DNA from: Acidobacteriota bacterium
Lineage (GTDB): Bacteria > Acidobacteriota > Terriglobia > Terriglobales > Acidobacteriaceae
Direction of reading: 5' to 3'
Length of the DNA: 64,000 bases
Assembly: GCA_003225075.1 (NCBI GenBank)
Contig: QIAP01000036.1
Span: forward strand, 43,265 to 107,264
Positions 44,593 through 54,586 of the stretch are shown piece after piece. Numbering within the stretch: position 1 is the first letter of the stretch; each line of letters opens with the position of its first letter. Position numbers and translations under genes: made by a program. The notes under the pieces were generated by a model, which worked only from the letters and a program-made list of their open reading frames with translations, had not been told where the DNA came from and did not search any database.

Positions 44593-45087
44593 ATGCGCTT
44601 TTCTGACGAATTCGAAGGCCGCTTTTCGGAGATGCTTAGTCATTATCCGACGAAGCGATCCGTGCTGGTGCCTACGCTTCTTTATGCGCAGGATGAAGTC
44701 GGTTACCTGAGCGATGAAGTGATCGCTGAATTGGCGACGCGTCTTGACCTCACTGAGCTCGAGGTACGCAATGTAATCAGCTACTACTCCATGCTGACTA
44801 CGAAGGCGCGTGGCAAGTACAACGTGCAGGTGTGCACCAATATTTCCTGCATGTTGCGCGGCGCGGAAGAAATTTTTGAGCACTGCAAGAAGAGGTTGGG
44901 CGTCGGTCCCCACGGCACTACTCCCGACAACCTGTTTTCGCTCGAAGAAGTTGAATGTATTGGCGCATGCAGTTGGGCCCCAGCGGTGCAGGTGAACTAT
45001 GACTTTCATGAGAACCTGACGGTGGACAAGATGGACCAACTCTTTGACGAGTGCAAGAAAGAAGGGACGCAGTTACGCAATTTGTAA
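44593..45087 (+). CDS. nuoE: NADH-quinone oxidoreductase subunit E
   Basis: 24-kDa type thioredoxin-fold subunit holding the N1a [2Fe-2S] cluster. 164 residues; cluster ligands Cys81, Cys86 (CTNISC) and Cys122, Cys126 (CIGAC). Also HYPTKRSVLVPTLLYAQDEV and NVISYYSMLTTKARGKYNVQ. No Shine-Dalgarno is visible before the ATG (GGTTAACA). The last codons, AAT TTG TAA, are already part of the AT-rich repeat that follows, so the stop codon appears to be supplied by the element. Confidence 0.96.
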   Translation: MRFSDEFEGRFSEMLSHYPTKRSVLVPTLLYAQDEVGYLSDEVIAELATRLDLTELEVRNVISYYSMLTTKARGKYNVQVCTNISCMLRGAEEIFEHCKKRLGVGPHGTTPDNLFSLEEVECIGACSWAPAVQVNYDFHENLTVDKMDQLFDECKKEGTQLRNL

Positions 45088-45238
45088 TTGAGTAATTTGT
45101 AATTGGCAATTTAAAGACAATACGGCACAACTTCAGAATTTTGTTTCACAGCCGTTGGCCGATTTTCTATTACAAATCATCTGATTACGAATCGTCGGCG
45201 TTTTTAAAATTACTAAATTACAAATTACCCAATTACCA
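45081..45238 (+). mobile_element. Inverted-repeat element without ORF (copy 2)
   Basis: Occupies the nuoE-nuoF gap. Arms 45084-45104 and 45216-45236 (21 bases, 20 matching) are inverted and share the GTAATTGAGTAATTTGTAATT pattern of copy 1. The 111 bases inside have no gene; a second imperfect pair of AT-rich arms lies further in (near 45108 and 45205). The right arm ends two bases before the nuoF ATG. Confidence 0.7.
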
Positions 45239-46555
45239 ATGCACTTGGTTTCCCATCCCGATGAAGTGAAGGTCGTCTCCAAGCGCTTTGGCAAGGGGGC
45301 GACTGATCTTGATCGCTATCTTGCGCTCGACGGTTACAAGGCCGTCCAGAAGGCGTTGGGGATGCAGCCGGATGGCATCATCAATGAGGTCAAGAACTCA
45401 GGCTTGCGTGGGCGCGGGGGCGCGGGGTTCAATACCGGTTTGAAGTGGTCGTTCGTGCCCAAGCAATCGGCGAAACCGAAATACATTCTCTGCAATGGCG
45501 ACGAAAGCGAGCCGGGCACTTGTAAAGATCGTCTGATCTTTGAGCATGACCCGCATGCCGTAATCGAGGGTGTCGTAATCGCCGGACTCGCCGTCGGCTC
45601 ACATACCGGCTACATCTATATTCGCGGAGAGTACCGCTATCTTTCGAACCTCATGCAGAAGGCGATCAAGGATGCCTATGCACGCGGCCTTCTCGGCAAG
45701 AACATTTTCGGCAGCGGCTACGATTTTGACGTGTACTGGCACGGCGGCGCGGGCGCGTACGAAGTTGGGGAAGAGTCCGCGCTGATGGAATCGCTGGAAG
45801 GAAAGCGCGGCATACCGCGCATCCGCCCTCCCTTCCCTGCTGTCGTGGGACTGTGGGGCGGGCCGACCGTCATCAATAATGCTGAAACCCTGGCGAGTGT
45901 ACCGCACATCATCCTGGGCGGAGCGGAATGGTATTCCAACCTGGGTACTCCAAAGAATGGCGGGACGCGGCTGTTTTGCCTGAGCGGTCATCTGAATCGC
46001 CCGGGCGTTTATGAACTGCCCATGGGATACAACCTAAAGAAGATGATTTATGAAGTCGGCGGCGGAATTCCCAATAGGAAGAAATTGAAGGCCGTCGTCC
46101 CCGGCGGGTCTTCTACCCCAGTGCTGACCGCGGATGAGATTGATGCCCCCATGGATTTTGATTCACTGATGAAGGCTGGATCGATGCTCGGCTCAGGCGG
46201 AGTCGTGGTGCTCGATGAGACGACCTGCATTGTGAAATTCGCTTTGCGGACGATGAAGTTTTACCGCCATGAAAGCTGCGGCTGGTGTATTCCGTGTCGT
46301 GAAGGCACGGACTGGCTGGAAAAAACCTTGATTCGCTTACACGCCGGGGGAGGATTGAAGAAGGACATCGACAACATTCTGTACTTGTCCGAGAACATGC
46401 TGGGCCGAACGTTTTGTCCTCTGGGCGACGCGGCCGCCATGCCGACGATCGCGTTCGTAAAGAAATTTCGCAAAGAGTTTGAGGACCATCTCGAAGCGAG
46501 GCCGTGCGCGTTTGAGGCAGCGGGGAGTGTGGAGCGGTTGCCGGTGATGGCGTAG
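45239..46555 (+). CDS. nuoF: NADH-quinone oxidoreductase subunit F
   Basis: 51-kDa type subunit that binds NADH and FMN and holds cluster N3. 438 residues: GLRGRGGAGFNTGLKW (NADH loop), YILCNGDESEPGTCKDR (FMN site), HGGAGAYEVGEESALMESLE, and the [4Fe-4S] ligands Cys347, Cys350, Cys353 (ESCGWCIPCREG) with Cys393. The start codon follows the repeat arm (CCCAATTACCA) with no Shine-Dalgarno, so initiation may depend on coupling or RNA structure. Confidence 0.97.
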   Translation: MHLVSHPDEVKVVSKRFGKGATDLDRYLALDGYKAVQKALGMQPDGIINEVKNSGLRGRGGAGFNTGLKWSFVPKQSAKPKYILCNGDESEPGTCKDRLIFEHDPHAVIEGVVIAGLAVGSHTGYIYIRGEYRYLSNLMQKAIKDAYARGLLGKNIFGSGYDFDVYWHGGAGAYEVGEESALMESLEGKRGIPRIRPPFPAVVGLWGGPTVINNAETLASVPHIILGGAEWYSNLGTPKNGGTRLFCLSGHLNRPGVYELPMGYNLKKMIYEVGGGIPNRKKLKAVVPGGSSTPVLTADEIDAPMDFDSLMKAGSMLGSGGVVVLDETTCIVKFALRTMKFYRHESCGWCIPCREGTDWLEKTLIRLHAGGGLKKDIDNILYLSENMLGRTFCPLGDAAAMPTIAFVKKFRKEFEDHLEARPCAFEAAGSVERLPVMA

Positions 46556-46556
46556 G

Positions 46557-46672
46557 AAGAATTGGTAATTTAGTAATTTAGTAATTTGTAATTTAAAGGC
46601 GACGGGCGTCGGGCAAGATTGCATCGTTGCTGACAATTACTCAATTACTCAATTCCTAAATTACTAAATGCC
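46557..46672 (+). mobile_element. Inverted-repeat element without ORF (copy 3)
   Basis: Fills the nuoF-nuoG gap. Exact inverted arms ATTTAGTAATTTAG at 46568-46581 and 46656-46669, each extended inward by further GTAATT or AATTACT units (46582-46594 and 46635-46655). The loop of about 40 bases contains GGCGACGGGCGTCGGGC. No gene. Begins just after the nuoF stop, in the same way as copy 1 begins after nuoD. Confidence 0.68.
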
Positions 46673-46674
46673 TT

Positions 46675-49032
46675 ATGGCTGACGTGAATATCACGGTGGA
46701 TGGTAAGAAGGTCACGGCGCCTGCTGGGACGCTGCTGATCGAGGCTTGCAAGAGTGTCGGCATCGAGGTGCCTTCGTTCTGCTACTACCCGAACCTATCG
46801 CTACAGGGCGCCTGCCGCATGTGTCTGGTCAAAGTCGAAAAGATGCCAAAGTTGCAGACCGCCTGTACCACGGTCATCAGCGAGGGCATGATTGCGATTA
46901 CTAACAACGATGAAGTGCGGCAGGCGCGCAAGTCAATGGTTGAATTGCTGCTCGGCAATCACCCGCTCGATTGTCCGGTATGCGACGCGGGTGGCGAATG
47001 CGAACTGCAAGATATGACGTTTTCTTATGGCGCGGCGGAATCCAAATTCATGGAAGCCAAGAACCATAAGGACGAGCAACAGTGGTCGCCGGTGGTGTAT
47101 TTCGACCGGCCACGCTGCATCTTGTGCTATCGCTGTGTGCGTGTCTGCGGAGAAGCCATGGACGTGTGGGCCCTGGGAGTACAGAATCGCGGGGTGGTGT
47201 CGGTCATTGCGCCTAATAAAGAAGATCATCTGGAGTGCGAAGAATGCGGGATGTGCATTGACATCTGTCCGGTGGGAGCGCTGACATCGGGGGCATACCG
47301 CTATAAGACGCGTCCCTGGGAGATGAACCACGTGGGCACTATCTGTACGCATTGCGGTGATGGCTGCAAAACCACGCTGGGCGTGCGCCGCAGCGACAGT
47401 GGCATGCAGATCGTTCGCGGCGACAATCGTGACAAGAGCGGCATCAATGGGGATTTTTTGTGTATTAAAGGACGCTATGCATTCGATTTTGCCGATGACC
47501 CGCAGCGTGTCACGACGCCTCTGATTCGCAGGGACGGGCAACTGGCGCCGTCCACTTGGGAAGAAGCTTTCGAATTGATCGGAAAACGTTTTGCGGAAAT
47601 CCGCGACAAAGAAGGCGGTCGGGCAATTGGGGTTGTCGGGTCGAACCGGACAACCAATGAAGAGAACTATCTGCTTTCGAAATTTGCGCGAGTGGTGCTG
47701 AAGACAAATAGTATCGACCACCGTCGCACGGCGGATTTTCCAGCATTCGCGGCGGCCATGGTGGGAAAACCGCACGCCGCTGCGACCATGCGGGATGTTT
47801 TCAATGCGCCGGCAATTCTTGTCATTGGCAATAATCCTACCGAGCAGCATCCATTGTTGGCCTGGCAGATCCGCAACAATGTCCGTCTGCACCGGGCGCG
47901 GTTGTACGTGATCAATTCTCGACCGATCAAGCTGCGTCGTCAGGCCACAAGCTTTACCGAAATTCCACAAGGCACAGAGGGCCAGGCCGCTGCGTTTCTT
48001 GGAGGGGATGATTCGGCGGCAGAGGCGCTTGGCAGCGGGAGTCGCGAGATGTGGGTGGGGCTGCGCGACAAGCTGCGCGGCGAGGGGAAGCTGATTATCA
48101 TTTTCGATTCAGCGATTCGCGGTAAGGATATTTCCGCATTGGTGAAATTCGGATCGGCAGTTTCGGGAGCAAAGTTTGTGTGTCTGGGGGATTATTCGAA
48201 CTCGCGCGGTGCGGCCGACATGGGGTTGTATCCGGATTTCTTACCTGGGTACCGTCCGATCGCAGACGCAAGCACGTTTAAGGACGAATGGGGAGACATG
48301 CCGACGGCACCGGGATTGAATGTTTCACAAATGGCGGAGGCGGCGGCAGCAGGCACGTTGAAAGGATTTTACGTGGTTGGTTCGAATCCTGTCGGAGGCC
48401 TGGGGCTTGATCCTTTCGCGTTCTCAAATACTTTTGTCGTAGTGCAGGACATGTTTCTCACCGAGACCGCACAGATGGCTGATGTGGTTCTTCCGTCGGC
48501 GAATGCTTACGAAAAAGCGGGGACGTTTACCAATACCTGTGGCGACATTCAACTGGTGAAGAAGGCGGGGGAAGTAAGTGACGTCAAGAGTGATTTCGAG
48601 ATGATTGTGCGCATTGCTGACGCGACGGGGTTCGAGGTTCGCAAACTCGTTCCTTTCGGCGGCCGCGGTACGAGCGCCGATATGGGGCAATCGCGTGGGG
48701 CGCAATCCGGCGAGGCTGATCGTCATGTGGTCTGGCTGGAAGCACATGGTCTGGAACCGAAGATGAGCCCGTTTGATCCGATGGCGATTCTTGATGAAAT
48801 TCAACGGCTAGTGCCGGGATATGACGTGTCGCGAATGAATTTGCTGGCGGGGAATGATCAGCACACGACCACGGTGGGGACGGGACAGGGTGGAGTGCAG
48901 GACGCGAAACTCATCGCGCCCGCCAACGATAATTTATTCACGTCGGGAACGTTGGGGCGCTACTCCCGTGCGTTGAACTCAGTAATCGAAAACCGGAATC
49001 CGGAACCGGCGGAGGAAGTAGCGGCCGACTGA
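46675..49032 (+). CDS. nuoG: NADH-quinone oxidoreductase subunit G
   Basis: 75-kDa type subunit with the electron-relay clusters. 785 residues. [2Fe-2S] N1b: Cys36, 47, 50, 64. N5: His96, Cys100, 103, 109. Two further cluster sites: Cys148, 151, 154, 158 and Cys188, 191, 194, 198. N7: Cys224, 227, 231, 263 are also kept. The remainder is a molybdopterin-oxidoreductase-like domain (AILVIGNNPTEQHPLLAWQI, VLPSANAYEKAGTFTNTCGD) without cofactor. Followed by nuoH after 86 bases. Confidence 0.97.
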   Translation: MADVNITVDGKKVTAPAGTLLIEACKSVGIEVPSFCYYPNLSLQGACRMCLVKVEKMPKLQTACTTVISEGMIAITNNDEVRQARKSMVELLLGNHPLDCPVCDAGGECELQDMTFSYGAAESKFMEAKNHKDEQQWSPVVYFDRPRCILCYRCVRVCGEAMDVWALGVQNRGVVSVIAPNKEDHLECEECGMCIDICPVGALTSGAYRYKTRPWEMNHVGTICTHCGDGCKTTLGVRRSDSGMQIVRGDNRDKSGINGDFLCIKGRYAFDFADDPQRVTTPLIRRDGQLAPSTWEEAFELIGKRFAEIRDKEGGRAIGVVGSNRTTNEENYLLSKFARVVLKTNSIDHRRTADFPAFAAAMVGKPHAAATMRDVFNAPAILVIGNNPTEQHPLLAWQIRNNVRLHRARLYVINSRPIKLRRQATSFTEIPQGTEGQAAAFLGGDDSAAEALGSGSREMWVGLRDKLRGEGKLIIIFDSAIRGKDISALVKFGSAVSGAKFVCLGDYSNSRGAADMGLYPDFLPGYRPIADASTFKDEWGDMPTAPGLNVSQMAEAAAAGTLKGFYVVGSNPVGGLGLDPFAFSNTFVVVQDMFLTETAQMADVVLPSANAYEKAGTFTNTCGDIQLVKKAGEVSDVKSDFEMIVRIADATGFEVRKLVPFGGRGTSADMGQSRGAQSGEADRHVVWLEAHGLEPKMSPFDPMAILDEIQRLVPGYDVSRMNLLAGNDQHTTTVGTGQGGVQDAKLIAPANDNLFTSGTLGRYSRALNSVIENRNPEPAEEVAAD

Positions 49033-49118
49033 ACGGCTTTTTTGCAATCACGTTTGTGTCGCGAGAGCGGCGCACCGGTCATCAACTGGTCTTGAGAAAG
49101 CGAAACTGAGGTCACGCA

Positions 49119-50159
49119 TTGCAGAGCGTCGAAAGCTTTGTTGTCGTCTCCCTGATCAAGTCGGTGATCGCTGTGTTTGTGCTGCTCACGGCAGTGGCCT
49201 ACAGCGTGTGGTTGGAGCGCAAGGTGGTGGGCCACATTCAGAACCGGTGGGGACCCACGCGGGTCGGGCCATTTGGCTTGCTACAGCCACTGGCAGATGG
49301 CATCAAGTTTTTGTTCAAAGAAGACATAACGCCACCTCACGTGTACAAAACGCTGTACATTGCGGCGCCTATGCTGAGCGTGATCTTCGCGCTGACTTCG
49401 ATTTCGGTGATCCCGATTGGCAATTGGGTCACTATCGCGGGGGTGCATACACCGCTGCAGATTACGGACGTCAACATTGCACTGCTGATCATTCTCGGGG
49501 TTACGTCGATGGGAGTGTATGGGGTGGCGCTGGCGGGATGGTCGTCCAATAGCAAGTATTCTCTGCTGGGGGGCTTGCGGGCAAGCGCGCAGATGGTGAG
49601 CTATGAGATTTCGTTAGGGCTGTCACTCATCGGCGTGCTGATCATGGCGGGCAGTTTCAGTCTGCGCGATATTGTGGATTCGCAGAGTGGAGTGTTTTGG
49701 GGCTTCATTCCGCGCTGGAACATCTTTCATGGGCAGACGGTAGCTTTTTTTGTTTACCTGATGTCGGCATTTGCCGAGACCAACCGAGTGCCATTCGACC
49801 TGCCCGAGGCGGAAACCGAGCTGGTCGCGGGATATCACACCGAGTACAGCGCCATGAAGTTTGCCATGTTCTTCATGGCCGAGTACGCCAACATGATCAC
49901 GGTCGCGTGCCTGGCGACCTTGCTGTTCCTGGGCGGCTGGCATGGTCCGATTTGGGGACTGACGTGGATGCAAGCAGTCCTGCCTGTTTTTTGGTTCCTG
50001 GCAAAGGTTTTCTGTTTCTTGTTTCTTTACATTTGGATTCGCGGAACGCTGCCGCGTTTCCGCTACGACCAACTGATGGCGTTCGCGTGGAAGTTTCTGT
50101 TCCCGCTGGCGGTGGCTAATTTGGTAATCACGGGGTTGGTAGTGGCACTGCGGTCGTGA
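49119..50159 (+). CDS. nuoH: NADH-quinone oxidoreductase subunit H
   Basis: Membrane subunit linking the quinone site to the proton pumps. 346 residues, about eight helices: ERKVVGHIQNRWGPTRVGPF, GLLQPLADGIKFLFKEDITP, AETNRVPFDLPEAETELVAG and YHTEYSAMKFAMFFMAEYAN with the conserved acidic residues of the E-channel. Start is TTG with GAGG upstream. nuoI normally comes next, but here a 68-base gap leads to nuoJ. Confidence 0.96.
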   Translation: MQSVESFVVVSLIKSVIAVFVLLTAVAYSVWLERKVVGHIQNRWGPTRVGPFGLLQPLADGIKFLFKEDITPPHVYKTLYIAAPMLSVIFALTSISVIPIGNWVTIAGVHTPLQITDVNIALLIILGVTSMGVYGVALAGWSSNSKYSLLGGLRASAQMVSYEISLGLSLIGVLIMAGSFSLRDIVDSQSGVFWGFIPRWNIFHGQTVAFFVYLMSAFAETNRVPFDLPEAETELVAGYHTEYSAMKFAMFFMAEYANMITVACLATLLFLGGWHGPIWGLTWMQAVLPVFWFLAKVFCFLFLYIWIRGTLPRFRYDQLMAFAWKFLFPLAVANLVITGLVVALRS

Positions 50160-50227
50160 AAAGAAGTGGTCAGTGACTAGCAGGCAGCGAATTGGGAATG
50201 AAATCCCCGATAGAAATTGATGGTTGA

Positions 50228-50752
50228 ATGTTGCATCTGGCCTTATTTTCGATTTTTGGCGCGATCTGCGTGGCGGGAGCAGTCAACCTGCTGGTGCAGA
50301 GACATCCGATTAATAGCGCGCTTTCGTTGATCGCCGTGATGACGTCGCTGGCGGTCGAATATCTATTGCTGGGGGCGGAGTTCGTTGCTGCGGTGCAGGT
50401 GATCATCTACGCGGGCGCCATTATGGTGTTGTTCGTGTTTGTGATCATGCTGCTGAACGCAGGCGAGGAAGAACGAACCAGGGGCAGCCGGGTCGCAATC
50501 TTATTCGGGATACCAGGCGTACTGCTCGGGGGCGTTCTAGTGGCGTGGACTTTGATCCAGCGTTCCGGTACTGACGAGGTGGCACTGGGCGCGCTTCCTG
50601 GGTCTCCCACGATCATCGGGTGGTTGCTGTTCCACGACTTTCTGCTTCCTTTTGAAGTCACCTCCCTGTTGATTCTTATCGCGATCATGGGTGCGGTAGT
50701 GCTGGCGGGAAAGCCAGAAGCGGAGACACAGCAAACAGGAAAGGGGCACTGA
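50228..50752 (+). CDS. nuoJ: NADH-quinone oxidoreductase subunit J
   Basis: Membrane subunit with five helices; the third ([20 protein letters not shown]) carries the pi-bulge seen in structures. 174 residues. Also [20 protein letters not shown] and [20 protein letters not shown]. Ends on the base where nuoK begins. Confidence 0.95.
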   Translation: MLHLALFSIFGAICVAGAVNLLVQRHPINSALSLIAVMTSLAVEYLLLGAEFVAAVQVIIYAGAIMVLFVFVIMLLNAGEEERTRGSRVAILFGIPGVLLGGVLVAWTLIQRSGTDEVALGALPGSPTIIGWLLFHDFLLPFEVTSLLILIAIMGAVVLAGKPEAETQQTGKGH

Positions 50753-51054
50753 TGGTTCCGATTTCCTACTATCTCGTGCTGAGCGGAATCCTGTTTGGCT
50801 GCGGAGTCGTCGGCTTTCTGATCAAGCGGAACATTATCAGTATCTTCATGTCGATTGAGCTGATGCTCAATGGCGTGAACCTTTCGTTTGTGGCATTCGC
50901 CGCTCAGTGGCACGCGCTGAGCGGACAAGTGTTCGTATTTCTCGTGATGGTGGTGGCGGCCGCGGAGGCTGCGGTTGGGCTGGCCATCATCATCGCCGTT
51001 TACCGAAACCGCGAGACTCTCAACGTAGATCAGGTAAACCTGCTCAAACTATGA
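50752..51054 (+). CDS. nuoK: NADH-quinone oxidoreductase subunit K
   Basis: MrpC-like three-helix subunit of the proton-pumping arm. 100 residues with the conserved glutamates in [20 protein letters not shown] (helix 2) and [20 protein letters not shown] (helix 3). Overlaps nuoJ by one base and nuoL by four (ATGA). Confidence 0.96.
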   Translation: MVPISYYLVLSGILFGCGVVGFLIKRNIISIFMSIELMLNGVNLSFVAFAAQWHALSGQVFVFLVMVVAAAEAAVGLAIIIAVYRNRETLNVDQVNLLKL

Positions 51055-53075
51055 CGCCGAACTTGCATCTCTGTTTGATTCCCCTGCTTCCGCTGATCGG
51101 CGCCGCTATAAATGGATTGCTGGGCCGCCGATTCTCCCGGCTGCAGGTGTCGGCGATCGCGCTCGGGTTCTGCGGAGCTGCGTTCGTCATGGCGCTGTGG
51201 GTTGCGGCCCGTTTCTCTTCACTGACCGTGCCCTATATCGAATATGTAGCGCCCTGGATTCGAGCCGGTGATTTCAGGGCAGACTTTGCCTTCTATCTCG
51301 ACCAACTCTCGCTGGTGATGCTGCTGGTGGTCACCGGGGTTGGGTTTCTCATCCACGTTTATTCGGTTGGGTACATGTGGAAGGACAGTGGCTTCTACCG
51401 GTTCTTCAGTTATCTGAACCTGTTCATGTTTTTCATGCTGACGTTGGTTCTAGCCGGCAATTACCTGGTGATGTTCATTGGATGGGAAGGCGTCGGTTTG
51501 GCCTCGTATCTGTTGATTGGCTTCTGGTTCACCAAAGATTCTGCGGCATCGGCGGGCAAGAAAGCGTTCATCGTAAACCGCATCGGTGATTTTGGATTTC
51601 TGATCGGCCTTTTTCTGATGATCAAGCATTTCGGTTCGCTCAACTTCACGCAGCTGTTTCAGACGGTGTCGGGGATGGGAGTGGAAAAGGACGAAGCCGG
51701 CCTGCTGACCGCGATCGGTGTGCTGCTGATGGTGGGCGCTGCGGGAAAATCGGCGCAGATTCCACTGTATGTCTGGCTTCCCGATGCGATGGAGGGGCCG
51801 ACACCGGTCTCAGCCCTGATCCACGCCGCCACCATGGTTACTGCCGGGGTCTACATGGTTGCGCGTTCGCATGTCATCTTTGAACGCGCACCTCTAGCGC
51901 TGATGGTCGTCGCCATTATTGGAACTCTGACGGCCCTATTTGCGGCTACGATCGGCCTGGTGCAAACCGACATCAAAAAAGTTCTCGCTTACTCGACCGT
52001 CTCGCAGTTGGGATACATGTTCATGGCGTGCGGCGTGGCCGCATTTTCCGCGGGGATCTTTCACTTGATGACTCATGCCTTCTTCAAGGGCTTGCTGTTC
52101 CTCGCGGCCGGGTCGGTAATCCATTCGCTCGGCGGCGAACAGGACATGCGGCTCATGGGCGGTCTGCGCACCAAGATTCCGTGGACTTTTTGGACAATGA
52201 CCGCGGCCACCTTCGCCATCGCAGGCTTCCCGCCTTTTGCAGGCTTCTTCAGTAAGGACGAAATCCTGTGGCGGGCTTCGCGCGTGAGTCTGGTTTACTG
52301 GGGCATCGGATTGTTCACCGCCTTTTTGACATCCTTCTACATGTTCCGTTTGTGGTTTCTAACTTTTTTCGGGGAATATCGCGGACCGGAAGGAGCCGGG
52401 CTTGGCCACGGCGCTGGCCAACACCACGATGCTGCGCACAGCGATGTTCCTGGTGATGGCGGGATTCACGAGAGCCCAAGAGTCATGCTGATCCCGCTTG
52501 CAATCCTGGCGGTGCTTTCAGTCATTGGCGGATGGGTCGGAGTACCGGGATCGCTGGGCGGCAGCAATCATTTTGGTAAATTCTTGTCGCCGGTATTCCA
52601 CTCTACTATTCCGGCTGCTGTAAGCGAGGGCATGCCACCGGAAGAGCGAACTGAGGGGCCAGAACCGACGGCAGGAGCACGTCAAGAACTCTTGTACACC
52701 ACCGTGTCTGTTGGTGCCGCTTTTCTAGGCCTCTTCCTGGCATGGCTGCTTTATTGGCGCAGGCCTGAATTGCCACAAAGGATTGCGGATAGTCTCGGCG
52801 GCCTCTACCACACCGTACTGCACAAATATTATGTTGATGAACTCTACGGCATGCTGGTGGTGAAACCTGTGGTGGACGGGTCGACTCGCATTCTCTGGCA
52901 GGGCATCGATCAGAACGTTATCGATGCGACGGTCAATGACAGCGCTGATAGTGCACGTCACCTGTCGGACGCGGTGCGCCACATGCAGTCCGGAAATATC
53001 CGTTCCTACGCCGGTTGGGTAGCGCTAGGTGCGGCCCTGGTCATTGCCTACATGGTCTGGATGGGCGTGCAATGA
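51051..53075 (+). CDS. nuoL: NADH-quinone oxidoreductase subunit L
   Basis: Antiporter-like proton pump at the far end of the membrane arm, with the long lateral helix. 674 residues: [20 protein letters not shown] (key Glu), [20 protein letters not shown] (Lys), [40 protein letters not shown], and the long C-terminal region after a His/Gly-rich insert ([16 protein letters not shown]). The ATG at 51051 overlaps the nuoK stop; an upstream open frame inside nuoK is not used. Confidence 0.96.
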   Translation: MTPNLHLCLIPLLPLIGAAINGLLGRRFSRLQVSAIALGFCGAAFVMALWVAARFSSLTVPYIEYVAPWIRAGDFRADFAFYLDQLSLVMLLVVTGVGFLIHVYSVGYMWKDSGFYRFFSYLNLFMFFMLTLVLAGNYLVMFIGWEGVGLASYLLIGFWFTKDSAASAGKKAFIVNRIGDFGFLIGLFLMIKHFGSLNFTQLFQTVSGMGVEKDEAGLLTAIGVLLMVGAAGKSAQIPLYVWLPDAMEGPTPVSALIHAATMVTAGVYMVARSHVIFERAPLALMVVAIIGTLTALFAATIGLVQTDIKKVLAYSTVSQLGYMFMACGVAAFSAGIFHLMTHAFFKGLLFLAAGSVIHSLGGEQDMRLMGGLRTKIPWTFWTMTAATFAIAGFPPFAGFFSKDEILWRASRVSLVYWGIGLFTAFLTSFYMFRLWFLTFFGEYRGPEGAGLGHGAGQHHDAAHSDVPGDGGIHESPRVMLIPLAILAVLSVIGGWVGVPGSLGGSNHFGKFLSPVFHSTIPAAVSEGMPPEERTEGPEPTAGARQELLYTTVSVGAAFLGLFLAWLLYWRRPELPQRIADSLGGLYHTVLHKYYVDELYGMLVVKPVVDGSTRILWQGIDQNVIDATVNDSADSARHLSDAVRHMQSGNIRSYAGWVALGAALVIAYMVWMGVQ

Positions 53076-54586
53076 CCACTGCCATCGACAGCTCCATTCT
53101 TACCCTGGTGACATTCATTCCGCTGACGGGCGGCCTCTTGCTGTTGCTAGTTCCAAGGCGCGACCGCGACATTCGTATTTTCTCCCTGGTGGTCACTCTG
53201 CTTGCATTCGTGCTTTCGCTGCATTTGCCAGTGCACTTCCATCGCATGCAAGGCGGGTTTCAGTATGAAGTTAACAAGCACTGGATCTCCAGCCCAAATA
53301 TTCACTACCACATGGGAGTAGACGGGTTCTCTCTGTGGCTGGTGGTGCTGACGACGTTCCTCACGCCCCTGTGTGTTCTTATCTCCTGGAACTCGATTCA
53401 TGAGCGGGTGAAAGAATTCTTCATTATTCTGCTGATCCTGGAAACGGCCCTGATTGGGGTCTTCACCTCCCTCGATATGTTCTTGTTTTATTTTTTCTGG
53501 GAAGCTACGCTGATCCCGATGGCGCTGCTGATCGGCATGTATGGCCACGGACGGCGCGTGTACGCGGCAGTAAAGTTCTTTCTGTACACCATGATCGCCT
53601 CGGTTTTCATGCTGGCGGCGATTCTTTGGCTGTACTCAAAGGTCGGCACCTTTGATTTCGTCACCGTCCAAAGAGTCATCCGCGGCGGCAATGTGGAAAA
53701 TTTTGGCGGCGCAGCCATCTGGCTCTTCCTTGGATTTTTTATCGCGTTCGCGGTGAAAGTACCGTTGTTTCCACTTCACACCTGGCTTCCGGATGCTCAC
53801 GTCGAAGCCCCGACAGCAGGATCCGTATTGCTGGCGGGCGTCCTGCTGAAGATGGGCACCTATGGCATGCTGCGCTTCAACCTAGGGCTGTTCCCGGAAC
53901 AGTCGCGACAGAACGCGCCGTGGATTATCGCGCTGGCGCTGATTGGGATCATTTATGGCGCGCTGGTCGCGATGGTGCAGCCCAACATGAAGAAGCTGAT
54001 CGCTTACTCTTCGATCAGCCACCTGGGATTCGTGGTGCTCGGGATATTCAGTTTTACTGCTGCGGGATTGAACGGCGCGGAATTCGTAATGCTGGCCCAT
54101 GGCGTTTCTACCGGCGCGCTGTTCATGCTGGCGGGAATCCTCTACGAGCGACGGCATACCTACGAGATTGCCGAGTTCGGTGGTCTGGCGACGCCTATGC
54201 CGATGTACGCGGCGTTTTTCCTGTTCATCGTTTTGGCATCAGTCGGATTACCACTGCTGAACGGATTCGTCGGCGAATTTCTCGTGCTTAGTGGTGCTTT
54301 TGCGGCACGCGCGGTTTATGGAATTCTTGCCGCGACCGGCGTGATCTGGAGCGCCTGCTATTTATTGTGGATGTACCAGAGAGTCTTCTTCGGAAAAGTG
54401 ACACAGGATGTTAACAACAGTCTGACTGATCTTTCTCGCCGGGAAAAGATTGCACTGTGGCCCATTGCCGTCGTCGCGCTGAGCATGGGCGTCGCGCCAT
54501 TGCTCTGGCTTAGCATGATTGATCCCGCTGCACGGACCGCCCTCGCGCCCTTCTCGCAAATAGTAAGTAGCGTGGTGGGTCAATGA
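53072..54586 (+). CDS. nuoM: NADH-quinone oxidoreductase subunit M
   Basis: Second antiporter-like proton pump. 504 residues, about fourteen helices: FFWEATLIPMALLIGMYGHG (Glu), FAVKVPLFPLHTWLPDAHVE (Lys), APTAGSVLLAGVLLKMGTYG, KKLIAYSSISHLGFVVLGIF. Starts at the ATG at 53072, overlapping the nuoL stop by four bases. Confidence 0.96.
   Translation: MTTAIDSSILTLVTFIPLTGGLLLLLVPRRDRDIRIFSLVVTLLAFVLSLHLPVHFHRMQGGFQYEVNKHWISSPNIHYHMGVDGFSLWLVVLTTFLTPLCVLISWNSIHERVKEFFIILLILETALIGVFTSLDMFLFYFFWEATLIPMALLIGMYGHGRRVYAAVKFFLYTMIASVFMLAAILWLYSKVGTFDFVTVQRVIRGGNVENFGGAAIWLFLGFFIAFAVKVPLFPLHTWLPDAHVEAPTAGSVLLAGVLLKMGTYGMLRFNLGLFPEQSRQNAPWIIALALIGIIYGALVAMVQPNMKKLIAYSSISHLGFVVLGIFSFTAAGLNGAEFVMLAHGVSTGALFMLAGILYERRHTYEIAEFGGLATPMPMYAAFFLFIVLASVGLPLLNGFVGEFLVLSGAFAARAVYGILAATGVIWSACYLLWMYQRVFFGKVTQDVNNSLTDLSRREKIALWPIAVVALSMGVAPLLWLSMIDPAARTALAPFSQIVSSVVGQ

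Noticed and set aside
50160..50227. Remnant of nuoI between nuoH and nuoJ
   Set aside because: The 68 bases contain no CxxCxxC motif or any nuoI-like codons in any frame.
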